A stretch of 64,000 nt of DNA, from the NCBI RefSeq assembly GCF_015831345.1, contig NZ_JADWYS010000001.1, positions 2,260,618 to 2,324,617 of the forward strand. The letters are read 5' to 3'. How positions within the stretch are numbered: the stretch's first letter is position 1; the number at the start of each line of letters is the position of its first letter. The notes beneath the pieces are model-generated. The model was not told where the DNA came from and searched no databases. It saw only the letters and a list, made by a program, of their open reading frames with translations. The position numbers were made by a program, and so were the translations under genes. The stretch comes from Caenimonas aquaedulcis. Its GTDB lineage: Bacteria > Pseudomonadota > Gammaproteobacteria > Burkholderiales > Burkholderiaceae_C. Shown here in pieces: positions 10,735 to 22,341 of this stretch.

Positions 10735-11583
10735 ATGGCGCAGAGAAATTTCAAGCAGGTCGACGTCTTCACCGCGACGCCCTACCGCGGCAATCCGCTG
10801 GCGGTCGTCCTGGACGGCAACGGCTTGGGCGACGAGGAGATGAAGCACTTCGCGCGCTGGACGAACCTGTCAGAAACGACCTTCCTGCTGCCGCCGGAGG
10901 ACGACGCCGCCGACTACCGCGTGCGCATTTTCACGCCCGGCGGTGAGCTGCCCTTCGCGGGCCACCCGACCCTGGGCAGCTGCCACGCCTGGATGGAAGC
11001 CGGCGGCAAGCCGCGCCGCAAGGACGTGATCGTGCAGCAATGCAAGGTCGGCCTGGTGCACCTGCGGCGTGACGGCACGCGCCTTGCCTTCGCCGCGCCG
11101 CCGCTCAAGCGCACAGCCCCAAGCCCCGCCGTGCTCGCGCAAGTGGCGGGTGCGCTCGGACTGAAGTCGCAGCAGGTCATCGCCGCGCAGATCCTGGACA
11201 ACGGTCCCGCGTGGTTCAGCCTGCTGCTCGATTCGCCGCAGACGGTGCTCGGTCTCTCGCCCCATCACCTCGAATTGAAGAACCTCGGCGTGAAGGTCGG
11301 CGTCGCCGCGGCCTACGAGAAGCCCGCGCCGGGCGCACCGCAACTCGAAGTCCGTGCGTTTGCCGCCGCCATCGGCATCAACGAGGACCCGGTCACCGGC
11401 AGCCTGAATGCCGGCCTCGCCGAATGGCTGATCGCCGACAAGCACATGCCCGAGCGCTACCTCGCCGCGCAAGGCGCCTGCCTGGACCGCGCGGGGCGCG
11501 TGCACGTCGAGCGCGACGCGCAAGGACAGGTGTGGGTCGGCGGCGACTCCGTCACCTGCATCGCCGGGAGCGTCGCGCTTTGA
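10735..11583 (+). CDS. PhzF family isomerase-like protein
   Basis: A 282-residue protein starting MAQRNFKQVDVFTATPYRGNP, the typical PhzF beginning (xxVDVFT..PxxGNPLAV). The family active-site Glu lies in NLSETTFLLPP near residue 45, and GHPTLGSCHA near 80 is also conserved. PhzF enzymes have a diaminopimelate-epimerase fold and isomerise small metabolites. Outside phenazine clusters the substrate is usually unknown, and no phenazine genes are nearby. TAGGAG lies just upstream of ATG 10735. It is co-transcribed with the flanking GST and glyoxalase-like genes. Confidence 0.88.
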   Translation: MAQRNFKQVDVFTATPYRGNPLAVVLDGNGLGDEEMKHFARWTNLSETTFLLPPEDDAADYRVRIFTPGGELPFAGHPTLGSCHAWMEAGGKPRRKDVIVQQCKVGLVHLRRDGTRLAFAAPPLKRTAPSPAVLAQVAGALGLKSQQVIAAQILDNGPAWFSLLLDSPQTVLGLSPHHLELKNLGVKVGVAAAYEKPAPGAPQLEVRAFAAAIGINEDPVTGSLNAGLAEWLIADKHMPERYLAAQGACLDRAGRVHVERDAQGQVWVGGDSVTCIAGSVAL

Positions 11584-12260
11584 CGCCCGCCTCCTGGGTC
11601 GACCACCTCGTGATCGCCGCGGATTCGCTGGAGCAGGGCGTGGCATGGTGCGAGGAAACGCTGGGCGTCACGCCCGGCCCCGGCGGCGTGCATCCGCTCA
11701 TGGGCACGCACAACCGGCTGCTGTCGCTGGCCTGCGAGGCGTACCCGACGGCGTATCTCGAGATCATCGCCATCGACCCGGCAGCGGCCGCGCCCGGGCG
11801 CACGCGCTGGTTCGACCTGGACGACCCCGCCTTGCGCGCCGCGATCCGCACGAAGCCGCGGCTGGTGCACTTCGTCGCCGCCACGGACGATGCGGCCAGC
11901 GCGGTCAAGTCGCTGGAGCGCCTGGGCATCGACCGCGGCCCACTGGTGGCGGCGGAGCGTCCGACGCCCGCCGGCTTGCTGCGCTGGCAGATCAGCGTGC
12001 GCGACGACGGGCAGCGCCTCTTCTACGGCGCGCTGCCGACCTTGATCGAATGGGGCAGCACGCATCCCACGTCGAACATGCCGCCTTCGGGCCTGGCGCT
12101 GCAATCCCTTCAGGTGAGCCATCCGCGTGCGGAGGGCCTTCGCGCCGCGCATGAAGCGATCGGACTGAAAGGCGTGAAAGTGACGGAAGGCCCGCCCGAC
12201 CTCATCGCCACCTTCACGACGCCCAAGGGCACGGTCACGATCGAATCAGCCGCCGCCTGA
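11580..12260 (+). CDS. VOC/glyoxalase-like domain protein
   Basis: A 226-residue protein with the glyoxalase-like (VOC, Glyoxalase_3-type) pattern: WVDHLVIAADSLEQG at the start, then MGTHNRLLSL and LEIIAI with potential metal-ligand His and Glu, and a second related half. It may be a metal-dependent isomerase or lyase. I propose a TTG start at 11580 that overlaps the stop of the PhzF gene (TTGA), since no ATG or GTG lies near the start of homology. This implies translational coupling. The substrate is not known. Confidence 0.75.
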   Translation: MTPASWVDHLVIAADSLEQGVAWCEETLGVTPGPGGVHPLMGTHNRLLSLACEAYPTAYLEIIAIDPAAAAPGRTRWFDLDDPALRAAIRTKPRLVHFVAATDDAASAVKSLERLGIDRGPLVAAERPTPAGLLRWQISVRDDGQRLFYGALPTLIEWGSTHPTSNMPPSGLALQSLQVSHPRAEGLRAAHEAIGLKGVKVTEGPPDLIATFTTPKGTVTIESAAA

Positions 12261-12287
12261 CATCCCAGCCCGATCCCGAAAGCCGCC

Positions 12288-13256
12288 ATGCAATTCAGCC
12301 AAGAAGAAGTCGATCGCGCGCGCGAAGCCGTCTACGCGGTGATGCCGCCCACGCCCCAATTCGCCTGGCCCTTGCTGCGTGAGCGCCTGGGCATGCAGGT
12401 GTGGGTGAAGCACGAGAACCACACGCCCGCCGGCGCGTTCAAGGTGCGCGGCGGCCTCACCTACTTCGAGCAGCTCGCGCAGCGCACGCCGCGCGTGCCC
12501 GGCGTCATCACGGCGACGCGCGGCAACCACGGCCAATCCGTCGGCCTCGCCGCGCGCAAGTACGGCATCGCCGCCACCATCGTCGTGCCGCGAGGCAACT
12601 CGCAGGAGAAGAACGCCGCGATGCGCGCGCTCGGCGTGCGCCTCATCGAACACGGCGACGACTTCCAGGCCGCCCGCGAACATGCGATCGCACTCGCGGC
12701 GGAGTCGGGCCTGCACATGGTGCCGTCCTTCGACCGGGGCCTGATCCGCGGCGTCATGACCTACTGGCTGGAGTTCTTCGAGAGCTTCCCGCGCGGCGAA
12801 GCGCCTGAAGTCGTCTACGTCCCCATCGGGCAAGGCTCGGGCTTCTGCGCCGCGTCCGCTGCACGCGCATACACGGGCGCGAAGTCGGCGCTCGTCGGTG
12901 TCGTGTCCGCGCATGCGACGACCTACCTCGATTCCTTCCGCGCGCGCCGCGTCGTCGAAGCGCCCGTCACCACGCAGCTCGCCGACGGCATGGCCTGCCG
13001 CATCGCCGACGCCGAGGCGCTGGAGATCGTGCTGCGCGAGGCGGAGGACGTCGTCTCGGTGACGGACGACGAAATCGCGCAAGCGATGCGCATCCTCTTC
13101 GCCGACACGCACAACGTGGCCGAAGGCGCGGGCGCCGCGGGCCTGGCCGCGGCGATCCAGCGGAAGGCTCGCCATCCAGGTGGCGCCGTGGGATTCGCCC
13201 TCACCGGTGGCAACGTCGACAGCGACGTCTTCGCACGCATCCTGTCGCCCGCGTAA
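12288..13256 (+). CDS. Threonine/serine dehydratase-like PLP enzyme, fold type II
   Basis: A 322-residue enzyme of the threonine dehydratase/serine racemase group. NHTPAGAFKVRGG near residue 45 holds the PLP lysine, TRGNHGQS near 80 binds substrate carboxylate, and GQGSGFCA near 180 is the phosphate-binding loop. There is no C-terminal ACT domain, so this is a catabolic-type enzyme without isoleucine feedback control. It would deaminate threonine, serine or a hydroxy-amino acid to the keto acid. It is the last gene of the MocR-linked operon, 27 bases after the glyoxalase-like gene. Confidence 0.85.
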   Translation: MQFSQEEVDRAREAVYAVMPPTPQFAWPLLRERLGMQVWVKHENHTPAGAFKVRGGLTYFEQLAQRTPRVPGVITATRGNHGQSVGLAARKYGIAATIVVPRGNSQEKNAAMRALGVRLIEHGDDFQAAREHAIALAAESGLHMVPSFDRGLIRGVMTYWLEFFESFPRGEAPEVVYVPIGQGSGFCAASAARAYTGAKSALVGVVSAHATTYLDSFRARRVVEAPVTTQLADGMACRIADAEALEIVLREAEDVVSVTDDEIAQAMRILFADTHNVAEGAGAAGLAAAIQRKARHPGGAVGFALTGGNVDSDVFARILSPA

Positions 13257-13311
13257 CCCGCCGTCGCGGTCGCGACTTCACGGCCGCGCGCGCGAGTCCA
13301 GAATTGCATCC

Positions 13312-13983
13312 ATGGGAACACTCTTTCTGGTCCGCCATGGCCAGGCGTCCTTCGGGGCCGCCGACTATGACCAGCTCAGCGACCTCGGCCACCAGCAGAG
13401 CGTGCGCCTGGGCGAATACTTCGCGCACAAGGGCATCCGCTTCGACGGCCTGATCGCCGGCACGCTGCGCCGGCACAAGCAGACGCTCGCCGGCATCCTC
13501 CAAGGCATGCAGCACGAGGGCGAGCACCTGTCGTGGGAGGGCCTCAACGAATACGACAGCGAAGCCGTGATCGCCACCGTGCATCCGCAAAAGCTGGAAA
13601 AGCCCACGTCGCCCGAGATGTACCGCCACCACTTCCGCCTGCTGCGTGACGGACTCGCACAGTGGATGGCAGGCGTCGTGAGCCCGAAGGGCATGCCGAG
13701 TTATTCGGACTTCGTCGCGGGCGTCGCGGGCGCGCTCGACCACGTGCGCGCGAACCACTACGGCAAGAACGTCCTCATCGTCACGAGCGGCGGGCCGATC
13801 TCCACCGCCGTGGGCCATGTGCTCGGCACGAGCCCCGAAACGACGATCGAATTGAACCTGCGCATCCGCAACAGCTCGATCACCGAATTCGCCTTCACGC
13901 CCAAGCGGCACATGCTCGTGTCGTACAACGCGATCCCGCACCTCGAAGACCCGCAATACGCGAGCTGGGTCACCTACTCCTGA
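13312..13983 (+). CDS. Histidine phosphatase family protein
   Basis: A 223-residue protein beginning MGTLFLVRHGQASFG, the RHG catalytic motif with the phospho-accepting His at residue 9. A second conserved His lies in a late segment, and Arg in GTLRRHKQT sits about where the branch expects it. It belongs to the phosphoglycerate mutase-like branch that includes SixA- and CobC-type phosphatases. The substrate cannot be predicted. ATG 13312 is chosen over upstream in-frame starts because the RHG motif then lies at the usual distance. Confidence 0.85.
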   Translation: MGTLFLVRHGQASFGAADYDQLSDLGHQQSVRLGEYFAHKGIRFDGLIAGTLRRHKQTLAGILQGMQHEGEHLSWEGLNEYDSEAVIATVHPQKLEKPTSPEMYRHHFRLLRDGLAQWMAGVVSPKGMPSYSDFVAGVAGALDHVRANHYGKNVLIVTSGGPISTAVGHVLGTSPETTIELNLRIRNSSITEFAFTPKRHMLVSYNAIPHLEDPQYASWVTYS

Positions 13984-14027
13984 AGCCCGCGCCTGCAGGG
14001 ACATTGGGCTCGCGCTAGACTGGCGCG

Positions 14028-14393
14028 ATGGCTGCACACGACGAATCCGGCGACGCCTGGCAGGTGATCTGCCTGTGCGCGGAATGGTGCGGCGTGTGCC
14101 GCCAGTGGCGCACGATCTTCGATGAAGCCGCTCGCACGCATCCCGCGATCCACTTCTCGTGGATCGACGTCGAAGACGAAGCCGATGCGATGGGCGACGT
14201 CGATGTCGAGACCTTTCCCACGGTGTTGGTCGCGCGCGGCGCCACGCCGCTCTTCTTCGGCCCCGTGCAGCCCTCCGGCGCGCAACTCACGCGCCTCATC
14301 GAAAGCCTGAAGGCAGGTTCCGGCACGGCGGTGAAGCCGGAGACGGCCTCGCTGCTGGCTCGTCTGGCGCCGCTGACGCTATCGAAACCATAG
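14028..14393 (+). CDS. Thioredoxin-fold protein
   Basis: A 121-residue protein with WCGVC (CxxC active site, first Cys near residue 22) preceded by VICLCAE, and the cis-proline in VETFPTVLV. There is no signal peptide, so it should act in the cytoplasm as a thiol reductant. It follows the histidine phosphatase by 44 bases. Confidence 0.85.
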   Translation: MAAHDESGDAWQVICLCAEWCGVCRQWRTIFDEAARTHPAIHFSWIDVEDEADAMGDVDVETFPTVLVARGATPLFFGPVQPSGAQLTRLIESLKAGSGTAVKPETASLLARLAPLTLSKP

Positions 14394-14538
14394 CTTCAAA
14401 GCGTAACTGGGCAAGGCCTCGTCCTACATAGCCCTGCATTGATGCCTGACGACGCGCCCAGCGCAGAGCAAGCCCAATGAATGCATGGGTAGCGAATTGC
14501 TGTCCATGAAATACCCACCGACATTCAAGGAGAACCAC

Positions 14539-14796
14539 ATGGAATCGAACGATCAAGGCAACCAGAGCGCCAGCCCCCGTCAAGGCAAATCCAACCGCGG
14601 CTTCGCGTCGATGGATCCGCAGCGCCAGCGTGAGATCGCGAGCGAAGGCGGCCGTGCGGCCCACGAAAAGGGCACCGCGCACGAGTTCACGTCGGAAGAG
14701 GCACGTGCTGCCGGCCGCAAGGGTGGCCAGGCGCGCAGCGAAGCCAACCGCATGCGCAACCAGAACCGCAGCAACAGCGGCAGCAGCGAGAAATAA
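14539..14796 (+). CDS. Small KGG-repeat stress-type protein
   Basis: An 85-residue hydrophilic protein with two KGG-type segments (RGFASMDPQRQREIASEGG and a degenerate ARAAGRKGG), as in YciG and other general-stress proteins. It is rich in G, R, N and S and probably disordered. ATG 14539 is preceded by AAGGAG (14527-14532); in-frame ATGs at 14485 and 14509 lack such a site. A strong terminator follows. The role is unknown beyond its association with stress regulons in other bacteria. Confidence 0.8.
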   Translation: MESNDQGNQSASPRQGKSNRGFASMDPQRQREIASEGGRAAHEKGTAHEFTSEEARAAGRKGGQARSEANRMRNQNRSNSGSSEK

Positions 14797-14848
14797 GGAA
14801 AGTCCAGCGTTCGACGCTGGGGTGAAGCCGGTCTGCAATGGCTGAGGC

Positions 14849-14875
14849 AAAAGGGCGCGCTTGCGCCCTTTTTTA
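14849..14875 (+). terminator. Rho-independent terminator after the KGG gene
   Basis: AAAGGGCGC and GCGCCCTTT form a 9-bp stem with a short loop, followed by further T residues. A-tracts on the left side may let it also end transcription of the convergent 60-residue gene. Confidence 0.8.
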
Positions 14876-14877
14876 CG

Positions 14878-15060
14878 TCACCACTCACCGAGGAGGCGAA
14901 CGCGCTGGTCGAGGTCGGCTGGCAACTCATCCTGGCGCGGCTGCGGAGCCGCTTCGGGCTTGGCCGCGGGCTCGCTCGCCAGCAGGCGGCGCAGGAAATC
15001 GGCAGCCGCTGGAGTACGCAACAGCAGCGGGTGGGGTTGGATGGCAGCTGAAAAACGCAT
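14878..15060 (-). CDS. Hypothetical 60-residue protein
   Basis: A short ORF beginning MRFSAAIQPHPLL and ending QRVRLLGEW, with an Ala/Pro/Glu-rich middle. ATG 15060 has AAAGGAG with good spacing upstream (rest of spacer GCCGCC), which is the main reason to call it. It contains FLRRLLASEP, predicted helical, and no membrane segment. No family is recognised. It converges on the KGG gene across the shared terminator. Confidence 0.55.
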   Translation of the reverse strand: MRFSAAIQPHPLLLRTPAAADFLRRLLASEPAAKPEAAPQPRQDELPADLDQRVRLLGEW

Positions 15061-15178
15061 GGCGGCTCCTTTCTTGCCCCTAGTGTAGGAAGCCGCGTGT
15101 GAACGCAATGTGACGCTACGCACAAAGCAAGGCATTTCGAAGCGAGTGTCGGCGTTTTAGCAACACGCGCGCGCAGCG

Positions 15179-16003
15179 TCAGCGCGCGGGGTGTTCGACC
15201 ACGGTCGACAGAGGCAAAGCGGAGATCTCCTGCAGCAGCAACGCAAGCTGCTTGCCCGCGGCATCCAGCACCGCGCGCCCCTTCTCCGCCGTCGCAGCGG
15301 CCGCATTGCCCGCGGCGCCCTCGGCGTTGTAGTCCTGCATGTGCCAACCGAGTTTGGCGCTCACGCCGTTGCCCAGGATCGGGTTGGCGGCCGCCCGCGC
15401 CGGCGACGCCGACTTGAAATCCTTGGCCTGTGCCATGCGGACGAACTGCGGCCGGGCCGCCAGCATGAGGGAGGTCTCGATCTCCCCGGCGTGCACGCCG
15501 AAGCGATGCTCCTGCGCGCTGAAAAGGCCGTTCACCGCGTCGCCCAGGGGAAGGTTCCACCAGTTGGCGCTGTAGACGATCAGGCCGTGCCGCGTGCGCA
15601 GCTCCCGCGCGGCGATGTCCATCAGGCTCACCTGGCCGCCGTGCGTGTTGAAGAGCAGGAGCTTCTTCACGCCCGATGCCGCCACGCAGGCGCCGATGTC
15701 GATCCAGGTGGAAAGCACCGTGTCGAAGGACAGCGTCAAGGTGCCGGCGAACTTCGAATGCTCCGGGCTGTAGCCGATCGCCTGCGTGGGGAGGAACAGC
15801 GCCGGCAAACCCGCCGGCAGCGAAGGCAGCGCCGCAGCCACCACTGCGTCCGCGATCGTCTGGTCCACCGACAGGGGCAGGTGCGGCCCATGCTGCTCCG
15901 TGGCCGCGACCGGCAGCACCGCCACGGTCGCCGCCGGGTCCAGCCCCGCGAAATCCCGGGTCGTGAGGTCAGCCCAAAAGCGCGAAGGAGGCGAAGTGGT
16001 CAT
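15179..16003 (-). CDS. Creatininase family amidohydrolase
   Basis: A 274-residue protein with the creatininase-family metal site: ATEQHGPHLPLSVDQ near residue 35 (Glu, His and Asp ligands) and LLFNTHGGQ near 130. The family includes creatinine amidohydrolase and the mycofactocin peptidase MftE. The neighbours give no substrate; no mycofactocin genes are present. It runs in the same direction as the E1 gene upstream, 21 bases apart, so it may be co-transcribed. Confidence 0.85.
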   Translation of the reverse strand: MTTSPPSRFWADLTTRDFAGLDPAATVAVLPVAATEQHGPHLPLSVDQTIADAVVAAALPSLPAGLPALFLPTQAIGYSPEHSKFAGTLTLSFDTVLSTWIDIGACVAASGVKKLLLFNTHGGQVSLMDIAARELRTRHGLIVYSANWWNLPLGDAVNGLFSAQEHRFGVHAGEIETSLMLAARPQFVRMAQAKDFKSASPARAAANPILGNGVSAKLGWHMQDYNAEGAAGNAAAATAEKGRAVLDAAGKQLALLLQEISALPLSTVVEHPAR

Positions 16004-16024
16004 CCGCGGATGTTAAGGCCGCGC

Positions 16025-18640
<2,616 letters not shown>

Positions 18641-18761
18641 TGGCGGGAGAACTCCATGGCCACACTGTACGGAAAACAGCGCGCCACGGGGTTTTGGATA
18701 TGACGCTGCGGCCGAGCTGCGAAGCATAAAATGCCGTCAATAGCAGAAGCGGAGGCATTTC

Positions 18762-19226
18762 ATGCAACTGGACACGGTCGATCTGAGAATACTCGCGGAG
18801 CTGCAGCGCGATGGCTCGCTCACCAATGTCGAACTCGCGCGGCGCGTGCACCTCTCGCCCTCGCCGTGCCTCACGCGCGTGAAGGCGCTGGAGGCCGGCG
18901 GCGTGATCGATCGTTATGTGGCGCTGGCCAACCCGAAGGCGCTGGGCCTGGGGCTGAACGTGTTCATCAACATCAGCCTGAAAGAACAGGCGAGGGATTC
19001 ACTGGCCGAATTCGAGCGCCGCATCGCGGAACACGACGAGGTGATGGAGTGCTACTTGATGACGGGCGACAGCGATTACTTGATCCGCGTGGCGGTGGCG
19101 GATATCGGGGCGCTGGAGAAATTCATTTTGAATCAGCTGACACCGATTCCGGGGATTGAGAAGATTCGGTCTTCGTTTGCGTTGAAGCAGGTGAGGTACA
19201 AGACGGCGTTGCCGTTGCCTGAGTAA
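18762..19226 (+). CDS. Lrp/AsnC family transcriptional regulator
   Basis: A 154-residue protein with an N-terminal HTH ([16 protein letters not shown]... [18 protein letters not shown]) and a C-terminal RAM/Lrp domain that binds amino acids and forms octamers ([14 protein letters not shown]). GGAGG precedes the ATG. It is divergent from the AceE-type gene with a 121-bp spacer and most likely regulates it. It is the last high-GC gene before the low-GC island, which begins within a few bases of its stop. Confidence 0.9.
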   Translation: MQLDTVDLRILAELQRDGSLTNVELARRVHLSPSPCLTRVKALEAGGVIDRYVALANPKALGLGLNVFINISLKEQARDSLAEFERRIAEHDEVMECYLMTGDSDYLIRVAVADIGALEKFILNQLTPIPGIEKIRSSFALKQVRYKTALPLPE

Positions 19227-19384
19227 TGTGTCCTAAAAGACATGTTCTGTTTTGTTCGCCTCTCCAAGTACACGGTGGCACGCGCCTCATCTCCAGAACT
19301 ACTACAGACTTCTCTTTCGATTTCTACTACAAGTGGAGGATGTCCTACACGCTAAGATCTTGTAACCTCCGAGCAGGAGGCAAC

Positions 19385-20683
19385 ATGCACACAACGCTCA
19401 CTGCGATTCAGGGACATCTAAAAAGTTTAATAGCACAGCTCCAAAGCAGTATCCCGAGCGATGAGCCACTCGGAGTCGTGCACGGCAACTGGAGTCTCCC
19501 AAGTCTCACAAAGACCGAGTTTGCCGAAGAAGCTCAAACTTTGATCGATCTCATCGAATCCAAAGGAGCAGACGACATTCCGGCTGAGGCTAATACTCGC
19601 TTGACAGACTATGGCAGGCGTATCGAATTTTTGCGCGTACACACCATACCCCAGTTTTGGGGTGGAAACGGAGGACAAGCCGCGGCCGCTTACATGCTCA
19701 CTTTGGAAGGCCTGCGAAAAGCGCTTGAGCCCGCGCTCTCGCGTGATGGGCACGCGGATGCCGTTACCACTTTGCGAAACCTCACTACAAAACTGCGCGG
19801 ACTGGAGTCAAAATTCAACAGCTTGGAACCACGCACGGCGTCACTCACTTCCATGGTGGAGCGCATTGAGCAAGCTTATACCTCCGCCGATCAGCTACCT
19901 ACAGATCTTGAGTCGCTTGCTGAAGCGCAGAAGAAAATTGAGGATTTGCTTCGCGAATCCACCAAAGAGAAAGATGCCCTGTCACAGATCAAGGCACGGG
20001 CTGACGAATATGACAAGGCACTCCGAGCCAGCTCCTCTGAGGCAAGGGTGGTACTTGAGAGGTGCGAGACTGCTTACTCCGCAGCCACCAGTGTGGGCCT
20101 TGCTGCCGCTTTCAGCGAGCGATCATCTGAACTGGCGCAGTCAATGTGGATATGGGTGGTAGGTCTTGTCGCTGCTCTGGTTGCTGGAAGCTATTTCGGG
20201 TCGGCGCAGCTTCACGGATTGTCTGACCTATTTAGCGAGCCAGACGTAACCACCTCAGTTGTTATTCTTAATCTGATGCTCTCCCTGCTATCAGTTGGCG
20301 CGCCGGTGTGGTTTGGGTGGCTCGCCACAAAGCAGGTTGGGCAACGATTTCGATTGGCGGAAGACTACGCGTTTAAAGCCTCCGTCTCTCGCGCATACGA
20401 GGGTTTTCGGAGGGAAGCAGCGCGGATTGATAAGGATATGGAAGCCAGGCTGCTGGCCTCAGCACTATCGCGTTTCGATGAATTGCCATTGAGGCTAGTG
20501 GAAAATGAGACGCATGGTAGTCCATGGCATGAGCTTGCCTCATCAGATTTGATCAAGGAGGCTTTCCGCGCAATTCCCGGATTCGCGGATCAAGTTAAGC
20601 AGCTTGCCGCGAAAGCGGTAGACGCAGCCGCTCCAACAGCAAGGAGCGCTACGACTCCTACTCCAATTCCGAAGCCCGATTGA
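19385..20683 (+). CDS. Membrane protein with long coiled coil, unknown function
   Basis: A 432-residue protein of about 50% GC. Residues 1-240 are soluble and largely helical, with Glu/Lys/Leu-rich coiled coil near 130-220. Two hydrophobic segments follow (near 250-270, WIWVVGLVAALVAG, and 290-315, NLMLSLLSVGAPVWFGWLA), then a charged cytoplasmic domain containing EDYAFKASVSRAYEGFRREA and ETHGSPWHEL. I have the impression of similar C-terminal parts in uncharacterised accessory-region proteins but cannot name the family. AGGAGG ends 4 bases before ATG 19385; the frame extends upstream without support. It is paired with the next gene 53 bases downstream. Confidence 0.75.
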   Translation: MHTTLTAIQGHLKSLIAQLQSSIPSDEPLGVVHGNWSLPSLTKTEFAEEAQTLIDLIESKGADDIPAEANTRLTDYGRRIEFLRVHTIPQFWGGNGGQAAAAYMLTLEGLRKALEPALSRDGHADAVTTLRNLTTKLRGLESKFNSLEPRTASLTSMVERIEQAYTSADQLPTDLESLAEAQKKIEDLLRESTKEKDALSQIKARADEYDKALRASSSEARVVLERCETAYSAATSVGLAAAFSERSSELAQSMWIWVVGLVAALVAGSYFGSAQLHGLSDLFSEPDVTTSVVILNLMLSLLSVGAPVWFGWLATKQVGQRFRLAEDYAFKASVSRAYEGFRREAARIDKDMEARLLASALSRFDELPLRLVENETHGSPWHELASSDLIKEAFRAIPGFADQVKQLAAKAVDAAAPTARSATTPTPIPKPD

Positions 20684-20736
20684 TGAACGAATACTGGCTC
20701 TTTACACAATAGTCTTTGAGTTGGAATGAGGAAAAA

Positions 20737-21453
20737 ATGAAGATTTCTGTAGTGGTACTTGGGAATATGAAGTATCCAGTGAATACCGAGGTGTTGGAGA
20801 AGTGGCGCAGCAAGATATTCGAAATCCGGCACGGCGCCTCTGTGGGTTTTTTGCCCAATACAGACGGGCCCAACTGGGAACGCACAGACGACCAGCTTTT
20901 GGAAGTCTTAAAGGCCGATCCCAGTGCCGATATGACCGTGGGTATCATTGATGCTCCGCTTGAAGACAACTTCTACATGCGGCGACTTTCCAATAATGTC
21001 GGAGTGTTGTCGCTCCATGAAATGGCAGACATTGTTCGTTATTCAAACTTCTCGATTGAACAATACATATTGCGAAATCTTTATGAACTCGCAGTTCTAG
21101 CCAAGTCGAACGGTGGACTCATCACCACCGACTATGCTTCGTGGGCACACGACGAGATTCGAGGGTGCATCTTTGACATGAATGCCGTCAAGTCCGACAT
21201 CGTGTTTTCTCTCGACCAACCAATTCTTTGTCCAGCGTGCAGGGTTCGAGCGAATGCGCGACAGCTTCCCGCACAATTTTTGCCTCTGCTGGATAGAGAG
21301 CTTCGGCGGATTCGAAAACCCACTTATGCGCGCATGACCGAGTGGGTGCAGTTCCACCCAATTACTGCAATCTGCATAACAGCAGTCTCCGCAATCACTT
21401 TAAATTTGGTCGCAAGTTTTATCTACGACAGATTGAAGCAATTGTTTGAATAG
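20737..21453 (+). CDS. Tail-anchored protein with possible metal motif, unknown function
   Basis: A 238-residue protein of low GC. The soluble part begins with beta-like MKISVVVLGNMKYP. It carries IIDAPLEDNF, a conserved-looking HDEIRGCIFDMN near residue 140, and CPACRVRA near 170. The His, Asp/Glu and three Cys could bind a metal; this is inferred. One hydrophobic segment near the C-terminus (ITAICITAVSAITLNLVASF) and a short basic tail suggest tail anchoring. ATG 20737 has GAGG upstream; TTG 20716 is possible. It forms a two-gene unit with the coiled-coil membrane protein. I do not recognise a named family. Confidence 0.7.
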   Translation: MKISVVVLGNMKYPVNTEVLEKWRSKIFEIRHGASVGFLPNTDGPNWERTDDQLLEVLKADPSADMTVGIIDAPLEDNFYMRRLSNNVGVLSLHEMADIVRYSNFSIEQYILRNLYELAVLAKSNGGLITTDYASWAHDEIRGCIFDMNAVKSDIVFSLDQPILCPACRVRANARQLPAQFLPLLDRELRRIRKPTYARMTEWVQFHPITAICITAVSAITLNLVASFIYDRLKQLFE

Positions 21454-21570
21454 TTGCAAATGCGCCGTGCGGACGCGCCCGTTGCTGTTACCTCTACGAT
21501 TAGAACGGCCTCTTCGGCCTCATCAAGCAGCCTCGCCTAGGCAAGCGGCGCTGCGAAGATCAAAGTAATA

Positions 21571-22341
21571 TCAAAGCCGCAACGGCAACTCCAACCACCG
21601 CGCATACATCATCTCCCGATGCGCCAACAAAACCGGCGCCAGCGCCTCACGCGTCTCATCATCCAACGTTGTGAACGCCCCCCGCGTCTCCGCCCTCATC
21701 GCACAGTGCTCCTCCGGCAACGGCGCAAACAACGCGCACACCGCGGCTCCATACACATCCACCGCGGTCACCGTGTCCCCCACGTAATAGTCACTCCCCG
21801 CCGCACGCTGCGCCTCCAGCCGCGCGGCCAGCATGCGCAGCAGCGCCACCACGCGCGCCGTGCTCGCGGCGCCGGCCTCGGGGGTGTAGCCGTACTTCTT
21901 CGCCAGGTATTTCGCCGCCCGCTCCGGGAAGCCGCCCTTGCCCGTCAGCCCCGCATGCACCAGCTGCACGCGGCGCGTCCAGCCCAGGCCCTCTTCGCCG
22001 ACGATCTCGTGCGCCAGGCCGAAGGCCAGCGCGCGCTGCGCGGCATCCTTCGGCAGCAGCGGCGGGTTCGGCGCGAGCCGCTCGGCCAGCAGCAGGATCT
22101 CGGCCCAGCCGGCGCGCGGCCTCTCGTCGTCGTACATCGCCACGGGGCCGTCCTGCCGGCCTGTCCACGCCTTCATCGCGTCGCTGTCATAAGCCAGCTT
22201 CACCGCCGTCCAGTCGATGCCCTTCATGTGCAGGATGCCCTTGGCCGACTCGCCCCACGGGCTGGGCACGCCGCCCACAACCACCATGCGCAAGCCGCGC
22301 CGCGCGATCGCGTCTTCGACGCTTGCATATTCGAATGTCAT
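21571..22341 (-). CDS. Glutathione S-transferase-like protein
   Basis: A 256-residue protein with an N-terminal thioredoxin-like part (MVVVGGVPSPWGESAKGILHMKG) and a helical C-terminal domain with YVGDTVTAVDVYG, resembling the GST C-terminal N-capping region. The usual redox or Ser/Tyr motif is replaced by PSPWGES, so catalysis is uncertain. Its ATG overlaps the stop of the upstream gamma-glutamylcyclotransferase-like gene (ATGA), so the two are translationally coupled. This supports a glutathione-related role. Confidence 0.75.
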   Translation of the reverse strand: MTFEYASVEDAIARRGLRMVVVGGVPSPWGESAKGILHMKGIDWTAVKLAYDSDAMKAWTGRQDGPVAMYDDERPRAGWAEILLLAERLAPNPPLLPKDAAQRALAFGLAHEIVGEEGLGWTRRVQLVHAGLTGKGGFPERAAKYLAKKYGYTPEAGAASTARVVALLRMLAARLEAQRAAGSDYYVGDTVTAVDVYGAAVCALFAPLPEEHCAMRAETRGAFTTLDDETREALAPVLLAHREMMYARWLELPLRL

